Virus record (IMG/VR): IMGVR_UViG_3300037117_000306
Span: 1 to 43,327 of that record
Strand: one strand, 5' to 3'
DNA: 43,327 bases
DNA from: a virus
In this document: piece after piece, positions 37,498 through 43,327 of the stretch
Position numbering within the stretch: position 1 is the stretch's first letter
Layout of the letters: every line of letters starts with the position of its first letter
Made by a program: the position numbers and the translations under genes
Notes under the pieces: generated by a model
What the model was told of the DNA's origin: nothing
The model's input: the letters and a program-made list of their open reading frames with translations, nothing else
Database searches by the model: none

Positions 37498-40400
37498 TGC
37501 CGGCGTCAGGCCGCGGCGCCAACCTCGACCTCACGCGGCGGATCGGCGCGTCGCCACCGCCGGCGCCAGCACGACCGGCCCCTACGCCGCGCCAGCAGGC
37601 CGTCGTCAATCTGCGTTCGGCGCCGACAGCCGAACCCTTCCACGCGGCACAACAGCAGGCTCAGCACAACGTCCAGCACGCGCAGGCGCAGCTTCCTGCC
37701 CAGCCGACGCCGCACATTCCGCGCCTTGCCAATCCCACGCCGGCGCAGGTACACGTCGCGCTGTCGCTCGCGCGTCACTCGCAGGACATGGCGATTGGCG
37801 CCAACCCAGGCGCCCAGCGTGAACAGCAGTACCAGCGGGGCATCATCAGCGATCCGCGCAACGCTGACTTCGTGCGCTCCGTCGCGCACTACATCCAGGC
37901 CGAACGCAATCGCAACGCGCAACTGCTCGCACCCGATCTCTCGCTGGGCCACGCCGCGCGCCCAGCCGTCATTCACGAAGCGGTGCAGGGCCACAACATC
38001 TTGCAGCAGGCGAACAACATCGTCGGTCCCGTCCACTCCAACGACATCGCCGAACTAGAGAAGCTGCGTCGGGCCTACTCAAAGCCCGAACGTCAGATCG
38101 ACCTCGCCAACCCGACATCCTTCACCCAGACGCTGCTCGGCCAGCCCGTCACAGACGGCACTACATATCAGCGCAATCCCTCCGCAGCAATACAGGCGGC
38201 CAGCGAAGCGGGCACGGCCAAGCGGTTCAACGCCTCCCGCGTTGCCGCCATCCCACAGGAGCTCGCCGAACAGAAAGCCGAACGCGAATCACGCGACCTG
38301 CGTATCAAACTCCCTGGCGCGACGATCGACCCGTCCAAGGGAGTCCTCGCCGCCCTGAACGTGGCGGCGAACCTCAGTCCCGCACCGCACGGCGTCATCG
38401 GCGACATCCTCAACGAAGCCGTTGACCTGCCGGGGCAGACGTTCCTGTCGAGCTTCCTCACGGGCGCCGGCACGGCAGAAGCGGCGCAAGGGCATCCGCA
38501 GCAGATCGAATCCATCGGCAAGGGCGTCAAGGAACAGTTCACCCATCCGATTCGCAGTCTCGAGCAGGCGCCATTGGCGACGCTGCTGACGCTCGCCGGT
38601 GCCTTCAGTGGCGGGGAGACGGCAGCGGCTGGGCTGGCGCGCGGACTGGGCCCAACGGCGCTCAAAGATGCGCTGTCCACCGCACGCCCGGACCTCAAGC
38701 TCTACGGCGAGCCCGTACCGTCGACTGCACCCCGCGTCGACCCAGGCGCACCGCGCGTGCCTGGGAGCACCGACCCCGTGCGGGCGCCGACGCTGAGAAG
38801 CGATCCCAACGCACCGCAGTCGCCGGGCATCCGAGTCACCAACCGCTCCTACAACAAGGCGCCTACGCGCATGATCGCGCAGAAGGTCGGCGAGAAAGCG
38901 ATGACCAAGCTGCCCGGCAGCCTTCGTCAGGCAGATCCCTTCCAGGCCGAGGGCTGGCGCCTGCGCCGTAATCTCGCCGGCGGCAAGTTCACCCGCACCG
39001 GATACGCCGACTACACGACAACGGGCGAGGAGCAGTCGCGGCGCATCGTGCAGAAGGGCACCGTGCGGAAGGTCGTCGAACACGCGCCCAAGAACGACAC
39101 GGCAGCCGAGGCGGTCCCGTACATCTTCGACAAAACGGCACGCACGCCGCAGTCCTTCAAGGCCGACATGCTCGCGCGCCAGAAGCACCTGGAAGACGTC
39201 CAGCCGTCCCTGATCCCTCGCGAGCGCTCTGAAAACCAGGTCTCGATAGACCACATCAAGAGCATCCTGAAGGATCCCGAACTGGCGAAGCACCTGCCCG
39301 AAGCCTTCGCCTCGGCGAAACGCCTGCGAGCGCTGCAGGTACCGCTCACGGCCCTGCGCGTGCTGCATGGTGGTCTCGATGCGAACCAACTGCGCGCGGC
39401 CTTGTTCCCCTACGCGCAGGCTCACATGGGCGCCAAGCACTTCACCGTCGAGGATCATCTGGCGGCCGAGAAGGCGGCGCTGAAGCGTGGCGACGTCCAG
39501 GGCGCACGCGAAGTCTCCGGGCGCGATCCAGTCAAGCTCGCCCACTACGAAGCCGCACAAGCCGACACGGCCGCCGCAGCGACGCGCATGGATCAGGCGC
39601 AGTCGAAGCTCGCCTTTGAGCAGCGTGAATCGGAGCACCTGAAGGCCGCTGAGCGCGCCGCGCCGCGCAACCAGGACAAAGCTGCGCTGGGCATTCGTCG
39701 CGACAAACTGCTGGCGGCGCAGGCGGAGTACCGGGCCGCACACGATCAGGTGCGCCAGGTCGCGCAAGCTACCAAGGGCGTCAAGAAGCCACAGCCGCAG
39801 GCGGCTCTGCGCTATGCCGACGGGCGCATCCTCCACACCCAGGACATCTATGCCCACTTGGACGCGGCCGGCCTGGAGCACCCCGGCTTTATCTCCCACC
39901 AGGGCGGCGGCAAGAAGTCGTTCTTCGCCTCAGTGCGCGGCCAGCCGGCCGCTGAGGGCCATCGCCGCACCGGCGAGGCATACCGCAAGGGCACCGTGGA
40001 TCACAGCTACCAGGGCCTCACAGCGCACTTCGCTGCCGAAGCGGGCAAGGTGGCCCAGCACGAGGGGCGCACGTTCGGGATCAACCACTACACGATGGGC
40101 AGCTTCGATCACGTAGACGAGGCCCACCACGCCGCCGACAACCTCGAACTCGCCAACCACGCCGACGCCTCGCGCATCGCAGCGATCAACCCAGTTGGCC
40201 TCATGGGGCGCCTGCAGGGCGACACGCGCCCCGCGCTGACTGTGATCGACAAGGGCACGCACCGCATCCTCGAGAAGGGCTTCGTCGATAACCGCGACAT
40301 CCACGGGACGCTCGAGCAGCACCACCTGACTCAGCACACGGACTTCGCACAGCCGCAGGACGGCAAATACGCGGTCATCCCGACGGTCGTGCATGACCGC

Positions 40401-41879
40401 TGGCACGCTCACGACAAGGCGGTCAGCGCAGGCGACGGAGCTCTCGGCGACGTCAAGCGCTTTGCCCAGGCGTACACGCAGGCGTTTCGACACGTCAAGT
40501 TCGCCACATCGCCCAAACACATGCTGGGCATCGCTGAGGAGAACTTGATCCGCCCGATCGCCGAGGGCGCAGGACCGACGGCGAAACTGACCGGCCACAA
40601 GTTCATGGACGCCGTCTCCAAGGCCGCGGAAGTCGATCACACTGGTCTGCTCGCCGACAACGTGGGACCGCTCGGCTCTGACTACCGCGCGATCAACGGC
40701 ATCCTCGCCGGGCGCGGCGGGATCGTCGAGAGTCAGGGGCTCAACGACATCACGCGCAAAGGCAATACGTGGATCAACGGAGCGCTCGGGCGCGGTGTGG
40801 AGGGCGCTGGGCGCAGCCTGCCGATGAAAGGCTGGCTCGCCTACCGTCACGGCACCGAAAACGCGCTGATCGCGATCGAGCATCAGGGGCGCGGAGCGCT
40901 CATCGGCAAGGCGCTGAAGGAGGGCGGGTTCGTCAAGAGCTACCGCGACATCCTCAAGCTGCAGGACGAAGGGATGCGCCAGTGGATCGACGGCAAGATG
41001 ACGGTCAACAGCGCCGTCGCTCTGGCGAAACGGGTCGACGACATGGGCGGCAACTGGAACCATCAGACGCCCGCCGTGCGCGCGCTCGTCTCAAGCGTCA
41101 TGACGTTCGGCAACTGGTGGCTGAACTCGATGCGCTGGCTGTACCGCCTACCCGTTACGCACCCCGTCAAGACGGCGATCGCGGCCAGCCTCTACAACGG
41201 CACACGGGCGCTGCGCAACGCCGAAGGGCAGGGGTACAACGCGACGTCCAAGAACAAGAAGTTCCTGCAGGGGACTTTCCCGCTGACGCTGCCGGTCTTC
41301 GGCTCGGGCCGGGTCAACCTGGGCTACTACTCGCCGATGGGTGTCGCGGGACCGGAAGCGCCGAGGACCGCCATCGACCAGATGCTGCCGCAGTTCTCGG
41401 GCCTGATCTCGGGTCTGAAGGGGGAGAGCTCGCTCACAGGGGAAAAGCTCAAGCAGGCCAACGGTGAAGAACTGACCGCACCGCAGGCCGTGCTCAACGC
41501 TCTTTCCAGCGTGCTCTCCGGGCCGACGGTTGGCGCTCAGCAGGCGGAATCCCTCACGCTCCACGGGCGCAAACCGTATGGCACGTCGAACTTGCTGACC
41601 AACATCATCGACGCCTTGGGCGGCCCGGCACAGGGCAGGCCGGGTACCGAACAGCCGTGGCCGGTCGTCCTGGGCAAACAGCTTGTCCCGCTGAAGTTCT
41701 CCAAAGACGCATCGGGGCCGCAGGGTCGAGGAGGAGCTGCGGCCGCCGGCAGCGCGGGCACGGCTGGCGCGACGATCAGCCCGCGTCAGGCAGCGGCCCT
41801 CGCTCGCGCGGTCAAAGCGAGCAACACGACGATCAGCCCGCGTCAGGAACTTGCGCTCAGAGAGGCCAGCAAACGCTAG
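37497..41879 (+). CDS. Large ejection-type virion protein, 1460 aa
   Basis: Pro/Gln/Ala-rich first 80 residues, then helical regions. Hydrophobic helices lie near residues 280-385 (GVLAALNVAANLSPAPHGVIGDIL; TFLSSFLTGAGTAEAA; ATLLTLAGAFSGGETAAAGLA). The C-terminal third (RKGNTWINGALGRGVEGAGRSLPMKGWLAYRHGTENALIAIEHQGRGALIGKALKEGG...NWWLNSMRWLYRLPVTHPVKTAIAASLYNG) is typical of huge DNA-ejection or polyvalent proteins in podoviruses. The end carries two copies of TISPRQ (DNA ACGATCAGCCCGCGTCAGG at 41774 and 41830). It would form a channel across the cell envelope. Converges on the minus-strand gene with 4 nt overlap. Confidence 0.65.
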   Translation: MPASGRGANLDLTRRIGASPPPAPARPAPTPRQQAVVNLRSAPTAEPFHAAQQQAQHNVQHAQAQLPAQPTPHIPRLANPTPAQVHVALSLARHSQDMAIGANPGAQREQQYQRGIISDPRNADFVRSVAHYIQAERNRNAQLLAPDLSLGHAARPAVIHEAVQGHNILQQANNIVGPVHSNDIAELEKLRRAYSKPERQIDLANPTSFTQTLLGQPVTDGTTYQRNPSAAIQAASEAGTAKRFNASRVAAIPQELAEQKAERESRDLRIKLPGATIDPSKGVLAALNVAANLSPAPHGVIGDILNEAVDLPGQTFLSSFLTGAGTAEAAQGHPQQIESIGKGVKEQFTHPIRSLEQAPLATLLTLAGAFSGGETAAAGLARGLGPTALKDALSTARPDLKLYGEPVPSTAPRVDPGAPRVPGSTDPVRAPTLRSDPNAPQSPGIRVTNRSYNKAPTRMIAQKVGEKAMTKLPGSLRQADPFQAEGWRLRRNLAGGKFTRTGYADYTTTGEEQSRRIVQKGTVRKVVEHAPKNDTAAEAVPYIFDKTARTPQSFKADMLARQKHLEDVQPSLIPRERSENQVSIDHIKSILKDPELAKHLPEAFASAKRLRALQVPLTALRVLHGGLDANQLRAALFPYAQAHMGAKHFTVEDHLAAEKAALKRGDVQGAREVSGRDPVKLAHYEAAQADTAAAATRMDQAQSKLAFEQRESEHLKAAERAAPRNQDKAALGIRRDKLLAAQAEYRAAHDQVRQVAQATKGVKKPQPQAALRYADGRILHTQDIYAHLDAAGLEHPGFISHQGGGKKSFFASVRGQPAAEGHRRTGEAYRKGTVDHSYQGLTAHFAAEAGKVAQHEGRTFGINHYTMGSFDHVDEAHHAADNLELANHADASRIAAINPVGLMGRLQGDTRPALTVIDKGTHRILEKGFVDNRDIHGTLEQHHLTQHTDFAQPQDGKYAVIPTVVHDRWHAHDKAVSAGDGALGDVKRFAQAYTQAFRHVKFATSPKHMLGIAEENLIRPIAEGAGPTAKLTGHKFMDAVSKAAEVDHTGLLADNVGPLGSDYRAINGILAGRGGIVESQGLNDITRKGNTWINGALGRGVEGAGRSLPMKGWLAYRHGTENALIAIEHQGRGALIGKALKEGGFVKSYRDILKLQDEGMRQWIDGKMTVNSAVALAKRVDDMGGNWNHQTPAVRALVSSVMTFGNWWLNSMRWLYRLPVTHPVKTAIAASLYNGTRALRNAEGQGYNATSKNKKFLQGTFPLTLPVFGSGRVNLGYYSPMGVAGPEAPRTAIDQMLPQFSGLISGLKGESSLTGEKLKQANGEELTAPQAVLNALSSVLSGPTVGAQQAESLTLHGRKPYGTSNLLTNIIDALGGPAQGRPGTEQPWPVVLGKQLVPLKFSKDASGPQGRGGAAAAGSAGTAGATISPRQAAALARAVKASNTTISPRQELALREASKR

Positions 41880-42097
41880 GAGATCGCTGAGCGCCGCTCA
41901 CGCCAGCGCTGCCAGCGTTCGTACGCCCAGCCCCCGCCCACGTAGTAGGCGAAGAACAGCGGGATCACGAGGAGCACGACCAGAAAGCCGTTGTATTCCG
42001 TCGCGGCGCGCGGATCAGCCATTGCCCCGAGCCGCGTAGCTCCCGCAAGTAGAAGCCAGCCGACGCCTATGGCACCCCACTTCACGATTGGTCTCAC
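41876..42097 (-). CDS. Two-helix membrane protein on the minus strand, 73 aa (holin or exclusion candidate)
   Basis: The only gene on the minus strand. GTG 42097 opens a frame with two clear transmembrane helices: VKWGAIGVGWLLLAGATRLG (about 5-24) and GFLVVLLVIPLFFAYYVGGGW (about 37-57), then a basic tail (YERWQRWRERRSAIS). A palindrome right arm TGTTACC lies 8 nt before the GTG and contains a -10-like TACCTT 6 nt from the start, identical in layout to the ribbon-helix-helix gene. Size and topology suit a class II holin; being opposite to late genes and repressor-linked also suits a lysogenic superinfection-exclusion protein. The larger open frame extending upstream is antisense to the lysin gene and is rejected. 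Confidence 0.6.
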   Translation of the reverse strand: MRPIVKWGAIGVGWLLLAGATRLGAMADPRAATEYNGFLVVLLVIPLFFAYYVGGGWAYERWQRWRERRSAIS

Positions 42098-42105
42098 GCT
42101 GTAAA

Positions 42106-42139
42106 GGTAACACTTCCGAGCAAAGACGTATTTGTTACC
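42106..42139. promoter_or_regulatory. Operator-like palindrome 4, between divergent genes
   Basis: GGTAACA (42106-42112) and TGTTACC (42133-42139), gap exactly 20 nt, gap positions 3 (T), 16 (G) and 18 (A) as in the other copies. It lies between the minus-strand membrane gene and the plus-strand lysin gene and could control both. Confidence 0.7.
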
Positions 42140-42175
42140 ACTTGCGGAGCGCTCTGCGCTGTCGGCGCCCTCAGC

Positions 42176-42187
42176 CAAGATGGCGAC
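42176..42187 (+). promoter_or_regulatory. Leaderless-type start signal CAAGAT-N6-ATG
   Basis: CAAGAT (42176-42181) matches YANNNT and lies 6 nt before ATG 42188. No SD is present. It sits 37 nt downstream of palindrome 4. Confidence 0.35.
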
Positions 42188-43327
42188 ATGGCGGGTGTCG
42201 GCCAGCAGGTCTTCCAATTCTTCCGCGCGCACGGGTTCTCGCCGGCACAGAGCGCGGGGATCGTCGGCAACTTCCAGCAGGAGAGTTCGCTCAACCCGCA
42301 GTCCTCGGGAGGCGGCCTCGACCAAGGCCAGGGCGCCCGCTACCACCCAGGCTCCCTCGGCCATCAGCTCCAAGCGATTCTCGGAGAACTGCAAGGCCCG
42401 GAACGCGGGACGCTCCAAGCTCTCAAGGGCGCTCAGACGCCACAGCAGGCGGCGCTGATCTTCTCCCAGCGGTTCGAGCGTCCCGAAGCTGCTGCTGCAA
42501 ACAACGCCGGTCGCCAGCGCTACGCCGCGGAAGCGCTGCATCGCTACGGAGGACTCGCGGGCGCCAACATCTCCGGCGGAGAAGGCGGAACGCCGCAGAG
42601 CACGGGAACTCACGCCGGTCCCGCCAAGCCGGTCGAACAGACGGCCGCCCAGTCTGCGGATTTGACGGCGCTCGTGTCGGCCCTGCAAGGCTCGGGCGCC
42701 AGCTCCACATCGCCTGCGGGTATCCCGGTCGGTTCCGCTCAGCCGGGCGTCCTCGCACCCGTGCGGGATCTCGGCTCCTCCTCAAGCGGTCCGTCACCGC
42801 AGGAACTGCTGGCGCTCGTCTCGCAGATCGGCCAGTCGCCCACGTCGGCTTCGACCGTTACTCCCGGCACTCCGCACACGCAGGTCGCCGAAGAACACCC
42901 GGGCCAGTACGTCAACCCGCTGCCGGGCTTCACCAAAGGCCGCACGGACATGGGCGTCGACTACTCGGCCAAGCCGGGGCAGCCGATCCGCGCGATCGGC
43001 GAAGGCATCGTGCAGCCGATCTCGCCCAACTGGTATGAAGGCCAGCCTTACGTTTCCTACAAGCTGACGAGCGGCCCGAAGGCGGGCCAGACGGTCTACG
43101 TCGCCGAGCAGATCACACCGCAGGTCAAGGCCGGCCAGCGGGTGCTGGCAGGCCAGCGCATCGGCGTCTACGCGCCGCACGGTACGGGGATCGAGACAGG
43201 CCGCGGCAGCGGCACGCCCGGCCAGACGTTCGCGCAGCAGCAGGGCAACACGGGCGACGCCACGCATGGCAACTCGCCGGCGGGCCAGCAGTTCAAGTCA
43301 TTCGTCGAACGCCTCGGCGCTCGCTAG
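42188..43327 (+). CDS. Virion lysin: tail-lysozyme domain plus M23-like domain, 379 aa
   Basis: Residues 1-125 match the phage tail-lysozyme domain: VFQFFRAHGFSPAQSAGIVGNFQQESSLNP, with Glu32 as likely catalytic residue, and FSQRFERPEAAAANNAGRQRYAAEAL. A Ser/Pro/Thr-rich linker (130-235) follows. Residues 240-345 have the shape of an M23 peptidase (RTDMGVDYSAKPGQPIRAIGEGIV; VYVAEQITPQVKAGQRVLAGQRIG), but His ligands of the usual HxxxD and HxH sites are replaced, leaving Asp254, Asp258 and Glu307; it may bind rather than cut. It would open the cell wall at infection or lysis. It ends at the last base of the window. Confidence 0.75.
   Translation: MAGVGQQVFQFFRAHGFSPAQSAGIVGNFQQESSLNPQSSGGGLDQGQGARYHPGSLGHQLQAILGELQGPERGTLQALKGAQTPQQAALIFSQRFERPEAAAANNAGRQRYAAEALHRYGGLAGANISGGEGGTPQSTGTHAGPAKPVEQTAAQSADLTALVSALQGSGASSTSPAGIPVGSAQPGVLAPVRDLGSSSSGPSPQELLALVSQIGQSPTSASTVTPGTPHTQVAEEHPGQYVNPLPGFTKGRTDMGVDYSAKPGQPIRAIGEGIVQPISPNWYEGQPYVSYKLTSGPKAGQTVYVAEQITPQVKAGQRVLAGQRIGVYAPHGTGIETGRGSGTPGQTFAQQQGNTGDATHGNSPAGQQFKSFVERLGAR

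Noticed and set aside
38289-39899. 536-codon minus-strand frame inside the large ejection protein gene
   Set aside because: Shadow frame; no start signal, Arg/Leu/Gly-rich composition, and the plus-strand frame is continuous over 1460 codons.
42098-42688. Upstream part of the minus-strand frame (before GTG 42097)
   Set aside because: It runs antisense to the lysin gene and is Arg/Leu/Ala-rich without pattern; the hydrophobic protein-like part begins only after GTG 42097.

Overview
The window is a near gap-free stretch of a GC-rich, tailed, double-stranded DNA phage or prophage genome. The head and tail genes point to podovirus-like architecture: a large portal, a scaffold, an SU10/DUF5309-type capsid protein, a head-tail adaptor, a beta-propeller nozzle protein, three large internal or ejection-type proteins, and no sheath, tube or tape-measure gene. 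GC-rich codons, ATGA-coupled small genes, many starts without a Shine-Dalgarno (SD) sequence but with a -10-like hexamer 6-9 nt upstream (leaderless signature), and a secreted Rpf/transglycosylase-like protein suggest a host in the Actinomycetota. The exact host is not readable from the sequence. A tyrosine recombinase suggests a temperate life style. Sequence starts at a start codon and ends at a stop codon, so both ends may be trimmed.

Layout. 1-4.3 kb: a recombination cassette (ERF annealing protein, AddB/Cas4-like Fe-S nuclease, tyrosine integrase, small Cys/His nuclease-like protein, RuvC-like resolvase). 4.35-8.8 kb: a train of small early genes, many with Zn-ribbon cysteines, stitched together by stop/start overlaps and by repeated translation-initiation cassettes. 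8.8-11.9 kb: a primase-polymerase-like protein lacking catalytic residues, a Zn-ribbon protein, a secreted lytic protein, a long non-coding stretch that folds into a convincing multi-helix RNA, and an SSB-like protein ending in DESIPF. 11.96-19.3 kb: tail-fibre and receptor-binding genes sharing an N-terminal beta-domain, ending in a 1369-residue protein with an RCC1-like propeller and modular repeats. 19.4-22.7 kb: a possible small terminase subunit, a 465-nt spacer, a ribbon-helix-helix regulator, small accessory genes and another regulator. 22.7-37.5 kb: large terminase, portal, scaffold, capsid, an HNH homing endonuclease inserted after the capsid gene, adaptor, nozzle and internal proteins. 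37.5-43.3 kb: a 1460-residue ejection-type protein, the only minus-strand gene (a two-helix membrane protein), and a virion lysin.

Regulation. The most striking signal is a 34-bp palindrome, GGTAACA-N20-TGTTACC, present four times with exactly the same 20-nt gap and with matching internal T and A positions. Copies lie at gene boundaries, one of them on top of the promoter and start of the ribbon-helix-helix gene and one in front of the minus-strand membrane gene. I infer a phage-wide operator network, probably bound by that ribbon-helix-helix protein. No DNA polymerase, helicase, tRNA, CRISPR array or insertion sequence is visible.
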